Origin: Ensifer sp. IC3342
GTDB lineage: Bacteria > Pseudomonadota > Alphaproteobacteria > Rhizobiales > Rhizobiaceae
Direction of reading: 5' to 3'
Assembly: GCF_020193655.1 (NCBI RefSeq)
Contig: NZ_JADYVE010000001.1
Location: forward strand, 930,001-994,000
DNA: 64,000 nucleotides
The notes beneath the pieces were generated by a model. That model was given only the letters and a program-made list of their open reading frames with translations, ran no database searches and was not told the origin of the DNA. The translations under genes and the position numbers were made by a program. Below are positions 54,519 through 62,156 of the stretch, in pieces; the stretch's first letter is position 1, and each line of letters opens with the position of its first letter.

Positions 54519-54570
54519 CGCGGAGGGCATCAGCTCAATGCCTCCCTGCGGACGATTGACCAAGGTCAAG
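54519..54570 (+). promoter_or_regulatory. Hairpin and 14-bp inverted repeat before the LysE gene
   Basis: CCGCGGAGGGCAT-CAGCTCA-ATGCCTCCCTGCGG forms a long stem (54519-54553), followed by TTGACC-AA-GGTCAA (54557-54570), a near-perfect 14-bp dyad about 58 bp before the exporter start. The second looks like an operator, possibly for an Lrp- or LysR-type regulator; none is adjacent. Confidence 0.4.
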
Positions 54571-54627
54571 TCGGCGGGTTAGCCGGTGCGCTAAGAACAT
54601 GTGGAGAAATCAACCATAAGGCCGTCC

Positions 54628-55209
54628 ATGCAGCCGCTCCAGTTCGCCCTCGCCGTCCTCCTGCTCCTGGCAACGCCGGGGCCGACCAACACCCTGCTGT
54701 GGCTTTCCGGTGCCGCGGCCGGTGCGCAGCGTTCAGCCCCGCTGCTCCTTGGCGAGCTCGGCGGTTATCTGACGGTGATCGTACCGGTCGCCGCCCTTGC
54801 CGCGCCGTTCATGTCCGCCCATCCGGAGATCGGGATTATCGTTAAGCTCGCCGCCGCCTCCTGGATTCTCTTGATGGCACGCGCTCTCTGGACCACCAAG
54901 GCGCACGATGTCCGAGAGCGGCCAATCACGCTCGGGCAGGTCTTCATCACCACCGTGCTCAATCCAAAGGGACTGATCATTGCGCTCGCGATCATGCCGC
55001 AGGTGGGGCTGCTAGCGATGCTTCCCTGGCTTGCCGCTTTCGCAGCGCTGGTTGTGAGTGCCGGCTCGCTGTGGATCATCGCCGGCATTTTCCTTGCGCG
55101 CTTGCCGAGGCGGCCGATCGGTCCACGGCTACCCCACCGCGTCGCCGCCGCCTGCCTCGTTGTGTTCTCCTTCGGCATGGCCGGCAGCGCGCTTGCATCA
55201 ATGCTGTAA
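54628..55209 (+). CDS. LysE/RhtB-family amino acid exporter
   Basis: A 193-residue inner-membrane protein with about six helices and the family's LLLLATPGPTNTLLWL first helix and VFITTVLNPKGLIIALA segment. ATG 54628 follows AAGG at seven bases; a GTG at 54601 is less likely. Such proteins export amino acids or derivatives such as homoserine lactones and cysteine. Substrate unknown. Confidence 0.88.
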   Translation: MQPLQFALAVLLLLATPGPTNTLLWLSGAAAGAQRSAPLLLGELGGYLTVIVPVAALAAPFMSAHPEIGIIVKLAAASWILLMARALWTTKAHDVRERPITLGQVFITTVLNPKGLIIALAIMPQVGLLAMLPWLAAFAALVVSAGSLWIIAGIFLARLPRRPIGPRLPHRVAAACLVVFSFGMAGSALASML

Positions 55210-55242
55210 AGTGACGGCCCTTCGGCAACTGGCATCTCGGAG

Positions 55243-55719
55243 TCAAGCGGCGACGTCGGCATTCTCACCGAGTTCGGCGGCAAGAAACCCGATCAACTGT
55301 TCCCAGCCTTCCCGGCGATATTCGACCTTGTCCAGTCCGTCGAGAAAGGCCGCCTGTTCGGTGAAAATGACGCGGGTGCCGTCGCCTTCGGGCAGCAGGT
55401 CGACGGTGGCGATGGAGCCGGAAATCCGTCGATCATCCTTCGCCATGGTATAGGCCAAGACGATGCGGCTGTTCTCGACGATGTCGAGATAGATGGTTTC
55501 GTTGAAATAGAAGATCTTGCCGTCCTGGCTGAAACGGCCTCTTTCGCGGCCGCCGACGCGGAAGTCGTGCTGGTATTCCGCGACCGGCCAATTGTCTGCC
55601 TTTACGAACCACCGGTCGTTCGTTTCGGGATCGGCAAAGGCGTGAAAAACCTGCTCGGGCGGTGCCTTGAAGATACGTTCTATGGTGAAACTCGCGTGCT
55701 CTGCGGATGGAGTTGTCAT
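55243..55719 (-). CDS. SRPBCC (AHSA1-like) domain protein
   Basis: A 158-residue START/AHSA1-like protein with the patterns IERIFKAPPEQVFHAFADPE, RWFVKADNWPVAEYQHDFRVGG and YRREGWEQLIGFLAAELG. GAGGAGAAGG lies just before ATG 55719, which is why I reject the longer frame to 55821. These proteins bind hydrophobic ligands and are often paired with ArsR- or HxlR-type regulators. Its promoter region carries a site related to those before the reductase-like gene at 41266-41823. Function unknown. Confidence 0.85.
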   Translation of the reverse strand: MTTPSAEHASFTIERIFKAPPEQVFHAFADPETNDRWFVKADNWPVAEYQHDFRVGGRERGRFSQDGKIFYFNETIYLDIVENSRIVLAYTMAKDDRRISGSIATVDLLPEGDGTRVIFTEQAAFLDGLDKVEYRREGWEQLIGFLAAELGENADVAA

Positions 55720-55851
55720 GGCCTTCTCCTCTTCGGCGGCATACCCGGCTCCTCCGCCGGGAAGATCCTTTCGGGGATCTGACGCCATCGGCGCCAATCC
55801 CGCGACTGCGTTGCTCGGCAAGATACTGCTCTCGATTTAAAAGCAGTTGCA

Positions 55852-55885
55852 CTTTAACCGCACTGGTGCAATAATGCAAGCAGTT
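55852..55885 (-). promoter_or_regulatory. Promoter and operator-like site upstream of the SRPBCC gene
   Basis: On the minus strand TTGCAT (55874-55879) and TTAAAG (55852-55857) are 16 bases apart, as in the promoter at 41868-41895. The site AACCGC...TGCAAGCAGTT (55856-55885) shares both half-sites with the operators at 41841-41901. It lies about 120 bp before the HxlR gene, so HxlR control is plausible. Confidence 0.45.
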
Positions 55886-55958
55886 AGTCTGATGTGGAAA
55901 GATGCAGCCCGTTCGGCGGCATCTCGCATCTCAACTTGCCAGAATCGTTCACGTTCAT

Positions 55959-55991
55959 GATCTTGGGTTCAGTCGCAAAATCATCGTGATC
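55959..55991. repeat. Degenerate second-family palindrome
   Basis: GATCTTGGGTTC...AAAATCATCGTGATC resembles the GATCACGATGATTTTGGGTC palindrome at 21767 but has lost several bases. Confidence 0.5.
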
Positions 55992-56004
55992 TACAGGGAC
56001 CAGC

Positions 56005-56520
56005 ATGACAGACGACCATCGCTCCGGTTGCCCGATCAATCTCTCGCTCGAAGTCTTTGGTGACAAATGGAGTCTGCTGATCATCCGAGACATGATTTTC
56101 GGCGGCAAACGGCATTTCCGCGAACTCCTGCGGTCGCAGGAGGGCATCTCCTCCAACATTCTCGCCGATCGGCTGAAGACACTGGTGGAAATGGGCATGC
56201 TGACGAAGAGCGATGACCCGAGCCACAAGCAGAAGGCGATCTACAGCCTCACCGAGATGGCGATCGCATTGGTGCCGATCATGGCGCATCTCGGGGCCTG
56301 GGGCCGTCGCTATCTGCCGGTCACCGAAGAGCTGAGCATCCGTGCGCAACTGATGGAGGAAGGCGGCCCGGAACTCTGGGAGCGGTTCATGGACGAACTC
56401 AGGGTCGAACATCTTGGCGCAGCGCCTGCGGTGCCGGACAGGCCCACGGTGCGACAGACGCTGCAGGCGGCCTATGAGCAGGTCATGGCAAGGAAGGCAA
56501 AGGAGCGCGAACTCGCCTGA
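56005..56520 (+). CDS. HxlR-family transcriptional regulator
   Basis: A 171-residue winged-helix regulator. The family's N-terminal Cys (CPINLSLEVFGDKWSLLIIRD) is at residue 9, followed by the HFRELLRSQEGISSNILADRL recognition region and wing KQKAIYSLTE. A helical C-terminal extension of about 70 residues is longer than in minimal HxlR. AGGGA precedes ATG 56005. HxlR proteins often sense reactive electrophiles through that cysteine. It is divergent from the SRPBCC gene and may repress it. Confidence 0.9.
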   Translation: MTDDHRSGCPINLSLEVFGDKWSLLIIRDMIFGGKRHFRELLRSQEGISSNILADRLKTLVEMGMLTKSDDPSHKQKAIYSLTEMAIALVPIMAHLGAWGRRYLPVTEELSIRAQLMEEGGPELWERFMDELRVEHLGAAPAVPDRPTVRQTLQAAYEQVMARKAKERELA

Positions 56521-56525
56521 CCGCA

Positions 56526-56631
56526 GCTCTGCATGTTTCCTTAAATCGTAGCCGATTAAGGATAAAAACATGCAGCAAAGCAAAGTCCTACAGCGTCCTT
56601 TGCGCGTCTGATAGGACGCGCGGCGCTGTAG
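56526..56631 (-). repeat. RIME element, reverse copy
   Basis: A 106-bp copy beginning five bases after the HxlR stop codon (CTCTGCATGTTTCC...CATGCAGCA and CTACAGCG...CGCGTC...GACGCGCGGCGCTGTAG). Confidence 0.9.
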
Positions 56632-56740
56632 CCGACAAAGGACTATTTTCCTTCGCATTCTTTACGGCCATTGCCTGCTTCGTTAATCTAAGGCGAAAGG
56701 CAGAAGGAATGGCGTCCCTCGCCCTTGCGGAGTGGATCGA

Positions 56741-57400
56741 ATGCTTTCACACGACAGCATCTGGCGCGCCATTGACGCGCTGGCCGAGCGCCATCGGCTG
56801 TCGCCGTCCGGCCTGGCGCGTCGCGCTGGCCTCGATCCCACATCCTTCAACAAATCGAAGCGCCAATCCGCCGACGGTCGCGACCGCTGGCCCTCGACGG
56901 AATCGATCTCGAAAATCCTAGAGGCGACGGGTTCGTCCCTCGACCAGTTCATGGCCCTCATGCGCCCCGCGGCGCAAATGAGTGTGCCGGCGGACGAGCG
57001 GCAGCAATCGGCGGACATCCCGCTCATTGGCTTCGCCCAGGCCGGCGCCGGCGGCTTCTTCGATGACGGCGGCTTCCCCGCCGGTCAAGGCTGGGACGTG
57101 GTCGACTTTCCTGCAACGCTTGAGCGCCGCTCTGGCATCTACGCCCTCGAGATCCAGGGCGACAGCATGCTGCCGCTCTATCGCGACGGCGATGTTCTGA
57201 TTGTCGATCCGACCGCGCAGGTGCGGCGCGGCGACCGCGTCGTCGTCAAGACCCGCGAGGGCGAGGTGATGGCGAAAGTATTGTCCAGGCAAACGCCACG
57301 CGGCATCGAGCTCCTGTCGCTCAACCCGGATCACCCGAACCGCAATTTCGAAATGTCAGACGTGGAGTGGATCGCCCGGATCATCTGGGCCAGCCAGTAG
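56741..57400 (+). CDS. HTH-S24 repressor-like protein (LexA/CI superfamily)
   Basis: A 219-residue protein with an N-terminal XRE-type HTH (about 5-60, PSGLARRAGLDPTSFNKSKR) and a C-terminal S24 signal-peptidase-like domain. The serine nucleophile is in GDSMLPLYRDGD and the lysine in RRGDRVVVKTREGEVMAKVL. An AG cleavage site is visible as FAQAGAGG, so self-cleavage under DNA damage is possible. No phage genes surround it, so it is probably a chromosomal regulator rather than a prophage repressor. GGAG lies nine bases before ATG 56741. Confidence 0.85.
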   Translation: MLSHDSIWRAIDALAERHRLSPSGLARRAGLDPTSFNKSKRQSADGRDRWPSTESISKILEATGSSLDQFMALMRPAAQMSVPADERQQSADIPLIGFAQAGAGGFFDDGGFPAGQGWDVVDFPATLERRSGIYALEIQGDSMLPLYRDGDVLIVDPTAQVRRGDRVVVKTREGEVMAKVLSRQTPRGIELLSLNPDHPNRNFEMSDVEWIARIIWASQ

Positions 57401-57413
57401 GATATCTTTCCTG

Positions 57414-58235
57414 ATGCGGCAACAGTCGTTCACAATCGCTGGCGGGCTTTTCGCCCTCCTGCTTTACGCCGGCATCCTCTGGGGCGGTGTCGTCGTGATG
57501 CGCGGTCAGCAAGGTGCCGGACCGGACTTCCCCCTCGAAACGCCGGATGCGGCGACGGTCGAAGTCCCGGACCCGCCGGCGGAAGCGCCCGCCGCCCCAC
57601 CGCCGCCAGCGGTACCCGAGCAGAAGGCGACCGGAAAGGTCGACCGACTGCCCGCACGGACAATCGAACCGCAGCTTTTCGCCTTGCCGCAGGACGGCAT
57701 TGCGCAGCCGCTCGAGCGCATTGCACCGCGGCGGCCGCTCTCAGAACCGAAAGAAAAGCCGGCAGCAGCCACGATTGTCTACCAGCGTCCGGTCGCGCTT
57801 GCTGCCGGATTGATCCGCTCGGGCGACACGACCGTCCAGCTCAAGGATATCGAACCGGAAAATGCCGAAAAAACCTGCGAGGGCAACGGCCGCAGTTGGC
57901 CCTGCGGCATGGTCGCGCGCACCGCCTTTCGCAACTTCCTGAGGGCGCGCGCGCTCATCTGCGATCGGCCCGAAGAAAATTCCGAGGGAACCGTCACGAC
58001 GACCTGCAAGGTCGGAAACGAAAACGCGGCGGAATGGCTGGTCAGCAACGGTTGGGCGACACCGCTGCCTGGCAGCTCGCTTGAAGCCAAGGCGGAAGCC
58101 GCCCGAAGCGCAAGGCTTGGCTTCTACGGCGACGACCCGCGCGATCTGAGTCGCGCGCCGCTCGTCATCCATGAACCGCCGGTGGCCACGGCACCTGATG
58201 AAACCGTACCGGATAACACGGCACCGGACTTGTAA
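57414..58235 (+). CDS. Membrane-anchored thermonuclease-fold (SNase-like) protein
   Basis: A 273-residue protein: one N-terminal helix (about 8-29), a Pro/Ala-rich linker (about 35-75) and a C-terminal region with SNase/thermonuclease-fold features (LKDIEPENAEKTC, AARTAFRNFLRARA-like helix, NAAEWLVSNGWATPL, EAARSARLGFYG). The usual catalytic Arg/Glu/Arg set is not obvious, so activity is doubtful. It starts 13 bp after the S24 gene, implying one operon. A role for the pair in stress is speculative. Confidence 0.7.
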   Translation: MRQQSFTIAGGLFALLLYAGILWGGVVVMRGQQGAGPDFPLETPDAATVEVPDPPAEAPAAPPPPAVPEQKATGKVDRLPARTIEPQLFALPQDGIAQPLERIAPRRPLSEPKEKPAAATIVYQRPVALAAGLIRSGDTTVQLKDIEPENAEKTCEGNGRSWPCGMVARTAFRNFLRARALICDRPEENSEGTVTTTCKVGNENAAEWLVSNGWATPLPGSSLEAKAEAARSARLGFYGDDPRDLSRAPLVIHEPPVATAPDETVPDNTAPDL

Positions 58236-58282
58236 GCCCCAGCCGAAATTCCTAACTGCCCTCCGTCATAGGAGCCCGGACC

Positions 58283-58693
58283 ATGCCCGCAAGCCTCAGT
58301 CAGCACGAAGCCTTCATCTATGTTATGGTGATGATGTCCGCTGTCGACCGGCACATGGCCGACGACGAATTTGCCGGCATCGGCAGGCTCGTCCGGTTTC
58401 TGCCCGCCTTCGACGGTTTCGACGAACACCGGCTGATCGACATTGGCCGCGAGTGTTCGGCCCAGCTTGCCGCGCCGGAAGGCCTCGACGTCGTGCTCGA
58501 AATGATCCGTGAAGCTTTGCCGCAACGGCTTTATGATACGGCCTATGCACTTGCCGTGGAGCTCGCAGCCGCCGATCAGCGTATTCGCAACGAGGAAATC
58601 CGGCTTCTGCAATTGCTGCGTGACCGGCTTGGCCTGGACAAACTGACCTGCGCCGCCATCGAACGCGGCGCGCTCGCACGCTTCCGGAAGTAG
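58283..58693 (+). CDS. TerB-like tellurite resistance family protein
   Basis: A 136-residue all-helical protein with the TerB metal-site patterns SAVDRHMADDEFAGI and ELAAADQRIRNEEIRLLQLL. AGGAGCCCGG precedes ATG 58283. TerB folds occur widely as small stress or membrane-associated proteins; single TerB genes without a ter operon, as here, are common and of unknown role. Confidence 0.85.
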   Translation: MPASLSQHEAFIYVMVMMSAVDRHMADDEFAGIGRLVRFLPAFDGFDEHRLIDIGRECSAQLAAPEGLDVVLEMIREALPQRLYDTAYALAVELAAADQRIRNEEIRLLQLLRDRLGLDKLTCAAIERGALARFRK

Positions 58694-58747
58694 CAATTCA
58701 AAGTGCTATAGCGTCCCTGCGCGTCCGATAGACGCACGGCGCTATAG
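58693..58747 (-). repeat. RIME half element after terB
   Basis: Only the first palindrome with the central GCAATTCAAAGTGCTATAG link is present, beginning in the terB stop codon region (TAGCAATTC...GCGCTATAG). Confidence 0.8.
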
Positions 58748-58777
58748 GCGCGGGCTCATCGGCGAGGGTCTTAACGG

Positions 58778-59590
58778 ATGCTGTTTTACGGTGTTGCGGA
58801 ACCGCTCTGGCGCCTCATCGCCTTTGGCGCCGCTTTCGCGCTGCTTGCTGTGCTCGAGCTCTCTCATCCGCGTCTGGAACGACCGGAACTCATGAAAGCG
58901 TTGAAGGCCCGCCGTTGGGTGACGAACCTTTCGATTCTCCTTCTGTCATCGCTGTTGCTGCGCATCGTCTTTCCGGCCGCGGCCACGGGCGTTGCGCTGT
59001 GGGCCGACATGCGCGGATACGGGGTACTGCCCGCAGTCGGCGTTCCACCATTTCTTTCCGGCCTCATCGCCTTCCTCGTGCTGGACTTTGCCATCTGGCT
59101 GGAGCACGTCGTCTTCCACAAGCTGCCGATCCTCTGGCGCATTCATCGCGTCCACCATGCCGATCCTGGCGTCGACCTGACGACCGCGCTCCGCTTCCAT
59201 CCCTTGGAGATCCTTCTATCGATGGTGTGGAAGGCGGCGATCATTGTCGCGCTTGGCGCCCCCGCCCTGTCCGTGCTGCTCTTCGAGATCGTGCTCAACG
59301 CCGGCGCCATGTTCAATCACGCCAATCTGCGGCTGCCGCCCAAGGTCGAGAGGAGGCTGCGGCGTCTTATCGTCACGCCGGACATGCATCGCATCCACCA
59401 CTCCGTCGAGAGGAGCGAGACGGATTCGAACTACGGCTTCAACCTTTCCATCTGGGACCGGCTGTTCTCGACCTATGTCGCACAACCGGCAAGCGGCGAC
59501 GAGGCGATCGTAACGGGCCTCAAGGCCTATGGGCGAAACGAGCCGACCAAGCTCGTCTGGTCGCTGATGCTGCCCTTCCGGCGTGGCTAG
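58778..59590 (+). CDS. Sterol desaturase/fatty acid hydroxylase family protein
   Basis: A 270-residue membrane protein with about four helices and the di-iron histidine clusters EHVVFH, RVHHADPG and HRIHHS, plus a further His in FNHANLRL. Members hydroxylate or desaturate lipids using O2. In rhizobia such enzymes modify ornithine lipids, hopanoids or fatty acids. The particular substrate cannot be read from context. Confidence 0.9.
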   Translation: MLFYGVAEPLWRLIAFGAAFALLAVLELSHPRLERPELMKALKARRWVTNLSILLLSSLLLRIVFPAAATGVALWADMRGYGVLPAVGVPPFLSGLIAFLVLDFAIWLEHVVFHKLPILWRIHRVHHADPGVDLTTALRFHPLEILLSMVWKAAIIVALGAPALSVLLFEIVLNAGAMFNHANLRLPPKVERRLRRLIVTPDMHRIHHSVERSETDSNYGFNLSIWDRLFSTYVAQPASGDEAIVTGLKAYGRNEPTKLVWSLMLPFRRG

Positions 59591-59608
59591 GTTTCGGCTC
59601 CGCGTCAG

Positions 59609-60460
59609 TCAATAGATACCGTTCGGGAAATAACGCAGATAGATCTCCTCGAGCCTGCCGCTGCGCGACAGTGCCAGCAGTGCGTGATCGATCGCCTGGG
59701 TCAACGCAGGCTCAGCCTTGCGGTTCATGATCGTCAAACCTTCGCCGAGAAAACGTTGCGAGAAATAGGCGCCGTCGAGCAAGGCGCAGCATCCTGCGGC
59801 GACGCTGCCCGAAACCCAGAACGAGAGCTGCATGCCATCGGAGAAAACGGCTGCAACCGAACCCTGCCGCAACGCGGAGAGCATTGCATCCCGGTCCGGA
59901 AAGGGCTTGGGCTCGATTTTCGGAAAGAAGGCCTTGAGCATAGCCTCGTGCGTCGTGCCGGACACGACGCCGACGGGCTTTCCTTCAAGCGCGGTCGTAC
60001 TTGTCACGAGATCTTCGGCCTTGGTGTTGACTGCGAAACGAGCCGGCAGCTGTATGAAGGCCCTGGAGAAGGCGAAACGCTGGCGCAGCTCCGGGCGAAC
60101 CGCGATACCCGCGGCGACGGCCTCCCCCTGGCCTTGTTCGAGCGCCGGGATGAGTTCCGCGTAGGTCACCGCCTGAATCTGGCATTTGTCCTCGATCTCC
60201 AGCTCGCGGCAGATTTCTCGGGCAAGATCGACGTGGAACCCGGAAAGCTTGCCCGATTGGTCAATGAAATTAAACGGAGGAAAATCGACGGTCGTGAGAA
60301 AACGAAGCCGCGCAAGTCCGGTCAGGTCCGGTCGGGCGATACGTTCACGGGCATCGAAGAGCAAGGGCAGATCCCGCGGCTGCGCAAGCACCGGTTCGGC
60401 GATGAGGAAGGCGCAGAGCGCGAGGATTCCGCAAATTCGTAGACTCAGAGCACGCGTCAT
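59609..60460 (-). CDS. Extracellular solute-binding protein family 3, orphan
   Basis: A 283-residue protein with a signal peptide cleaved near VLAQ (residue 26). The family 3 binding fold is clear: LRFLTTVDFPPFNFIDQSGKL, FHVDLAREICREL, a QIQAVTYAELIPALEQGQ segment and two Cys (KCQIQ; GCCALLD). No permease or ATPase is adjacent, so it may serve another transporter or act as a sensor. ATG 60460 is used. Confidence 0.85.
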   Translation of the reverse strand: MTRALSLRICGILALCAFLIAEPVLAQPRDLPLLFDARERIARPDLTGLARLRFLTTVDFPPFNFIDQSGKLSGFHVDLAREICRELEIEDKCQIQAVTYAELIPALEQGQGEAVAAGIAVRPELRQRFAFSRAFIQLPARFAVNTKAEDLVTSTTALEGKPVGVVSGTTHEAMLKAFFPKIEPKPFPDRDAMLSALRQGSVAAVFSDGMQLSFWVSGSVAAGCCALLDGAYFSQRFLGEGLTIMNRKAEPALTQAIDHALLALSRSGRLEEIYLRYFPNGIY

Positions 60461-60634
60461 TACGATCCGATACTTGACGATCCGACACTGGGAGCCGCGG
60501 CCCGGGACACGCGGATTCGGTTGGGTTTTTATAAAGATTATCGAGATGTTGCCCGACTGGCTACAGGAACCTCGACGGGACGAACAGCGCCACCCCCGGA
60601 AGTCCCATCATATCGTTGGAGACTTGAGAAAAAA

Positions 60635-60709
60635 TGGAGCGGGTGATCGGGATCGAACCGACGACATCAAGCTTGGGAAGCTGGCGTTCTACCACTGAAC
60701 TACACCCGC
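60635..60709 (-). tRNA. tRNA-Gly (anticodon CCC)
   Basis: On the minus strand a full cloverleaf folds: acceptor GCGGGTG/CACCCGC, D arm GTTC...GAAC, anticodon loop TTCCCAA, T arm GTCGG-TTCGATC-CCGAT and an encoded CCA. The loop gives anticodon CCC, decoding GGG. One C-U mismatch sits in the anticodon stem. Confidence 0.93.
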
Positions 60710-60753
60710 GTCAGAAGCGGAAATTTCCCCAACAGCCGCGATCTGTCAAGCGT

Positions 60754-60858
60754 CTACAGCGCCGTGCATCCTGTTAGAGGCACAAAAGGTCGCTGTAGCA
60801 CTATGAATTGCTGCATGTTTTCCTTGAATCGGGTCCGATTTGAGGAAACGTGCAGTAG
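60754..60858 (+). repeat. RIME element, full copy
   Basis: A 105-bp copy (CTACAGCGCCGTGCATCC...GTCGCTGTAG and GCTGCATG...CGTGCAGTAG) ending two bases before the dCTP deaminase stop codon. Confidence 0.92.
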
Positions 60859-60860
60859 GA

Positions 60861-61958
60861 TCACTCGGCGCGAAAATGCTTGGAAAGCTTCAAGCCTTGC
60901 GCCTGATAGTTCGAGCCAAGGTCGAGGCCATAGAGACCGTCCGGCCTCTCCATCATGTGCTCGTAGACGAGGCGGCCGACGATCTGCCCGTGTTCCAGGA
61001 TGAACGGCACTTCGTGGCTGCGGACTTCCAGCACCGCCCGACTGCCGCTGCCTCCGGCCGACGCGTGCCCGAAGCCCGGATCGAAGAAGCCGGCATAGTG
61101 GACGCGGAACTCGCCGACCAGAGGATCGAAGGGCGTCATTTCGGCGGCGTAGAGCGGCGGAACATGGACGGCTTCGCGCGAGACGAGGATGTAGAACTCG
61201 TCCGGATCGAGGATCAGATCGTCGCGGCCCCGGCTGTAAAGCGGCTCCCAGAAGTCGAAGACCGGATGCTCCGCCTTCTTGTCGACATCGACCACCGAGG
61301 TGTGGTGCTTGCCGCGATAGCCGATCAGGCCGTCCGGGCCGGTGCCCTTCAAATCGATCGAGAGCGCAATGCCGCCGCCGGTGACGTTGGGTCGCTCGCT
61401 TGCGACCAGCACATCACTTTCGTGCAGCGCCAGCAACTCCTGTTCGGAGAGGACGGAATGCCCGACGCGGAAACGGATTTGCGACAGGCGGGAGCCGCGC
61501 CTGACGACGATCGGAAAGGTGCGCGGACTGATTTCCAGATAGAGCGGGCCGCTGTAGCCGGCGGGGATCTTGTCGAATTCCTGTGCCCTGTCGGTGATGA
61601 CGCGCGTAAAGATATCGAGGCGGCCGGTAGAACTCTTCGGATTGGCGGAGGCCGACATGTTCTGCGGCAGTGCGAGGCTCTCCATCAGCGGCACGATATA
61701 GACGCAGCCCGTTTCCAGCACCGCGCCGTCGGTGAGATCGATGACATGCAATTTCAGGCGGTCGAGTTTGTCGGCAACAAGATGGGCCGGACCGGGCATG
61801 AAGCTCGCCCGGACGCGAAACGCCTTGGCGCCGAGGCGCAGGTCGAGGCTTGCCGGCTGGACCTGGTCCTCATCCAGCGGTCTCTCGCTTTTCAAGCGCC
61901 CCGAGGCAAACAGCGCGGCGATTGCGCGGTCGGCCAAAATCCCTGTCTCGCGAGCCAT
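60861..61958 (-). CDS. dcd: 2'-deoxycytidine 5'-triphosphate deaminase, double-length form
   Basis: A 365-residue member of the Dcd/dUTPase superfamily, about twice the length of E. coli Dcd. The first half has LDLRLGAKAFRVRASFMPG and PKSSTGRLDIFTRV, the second GSRLSQIRFRVG and the distal RFHYAGFFDPGFG-type motif VHYAGFFDPGFG with its substrate-binding aspartate/glutamate. It deaminates dCTP to dUTP for thymidylate synthesis. ATG 61958 has GAGGA six bases upstream; ATG 61970 is an alternative. Duplicated forms like this are known in alphaproteobacteria. Confidence 0.88.
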   Translation of the reverse strand: MARETGILADRAIAALFASGRLKSERPLDEDQVQPASLDLRLGAKAFRVRASFMPGPAHLVADKLDRLKLHVIDLTDGAVLETGCVYIVPLMESLALPQNMSASANPKSSTGRLDIFTRVITDRAQEFDKIPAGYSGPLYLEISPRTFPIVVRRGSRLSQIRFRVGHSVLSEQELLALHESDVLVASERPNVTGGGIALSIDLKGTGPDGLIGYRGKHHTSVVDVDKKAEHPVFDFWEPLYSRGRDDLILDPDEFYILVSREAVHVPPLYAAEMTPFDPLVGEFRVHYAGFFDPGFGHASAGGSGSRAVLEVRSHEVPFILEHGQIVGRLVYEHMMERPDGLYGLDLGSNYQAQGLKLSKHFRAE

Positions 61959-62002
61959 ACCGATCCTCATTCCAGTTGCCAGACAAAACCAAACTCCGGG
62001 AA

Positions 62003-62031
62003 TTGACGCAAGCGCGCCCAGGCAGTATTGG
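62003..62031 (+). promoter_or_regulatory. metZ promoter
   Basis: TTGACG (62003-62008) and TATTGG (62026-62031) are 17 bases apart, placing the start near 62038, just before the SAM-II aptamer. Confidence 0.65.
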
Positions 62032-62040
62032 AGCTTTATC

Positions 62041-62096
62041 CCGTGGTGATTTGGCCGGTCGGCTTGCAGCCACGTTAAACAAGTAGCTAAAAAGGC
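62041..62096 (+). promoter_or_regulatory. SAM-II riboswitch aptamer
   Basis: CGTGG (62042-62046) pairs with CCACG (62070-62074) as P1; the conserved GATTT after P1 and the late TAGCTAAAAAGG (62084-62095) match the SAM-II (metA) consensus. It binds S-adenosylmethionine through a pseudoknot and lies directly before metZ. Confidence 0.9.
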
Positions 62097-62136
62097 CGGG
62101 TGTCAAACCGGCCCGTTTTCGCGGCCGGTTTTTTTT
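62094..62136 (+). terminator. Riboswitch terminator with alternative antiterminator
   Basis: CCGGCC (62108-62113) can pair with GGCCGG (62123-62128) ahead of eight T residues, a strong terminator. The same CCGGCC can instead pair with GGCCGG at 62094-62099, whose GG is part of the aptamer's conserved end. Ligand-bound aptamer would thus release the terminator and stop metZ transcription. Confidence 0.8.
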
Positions 62137-62156
62137 GTTGTGAAAGTGATTGTCGC

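Noticed and set aside
50772..54569. 1265-codon open frame antisense to the fadE-fadA-fadB operon
   Set aside because: It mirrors three well-supported genes, has no domain motifs, and is rich in the residues expected from antisense reading of GC-biased codons.
56741..57400. S24 repressor as evidence for a prophage
   Set aside because: No integrase, structural or lysis genes and no attachment-like repeats nearby.
60635..60709. tRNA-Gly as an integration site of a genomic island
   Set aside because: Flanking genes are ordinary core genes and no integrase or partial tRNA repeat was seen.
6486..60858. Repeated palindromes as a possible CRISPR array or insertion sequence
   Set aside because: Copies are dispersed, without regular spacers, cas genes, transposase or terminal target duplications that I could see.
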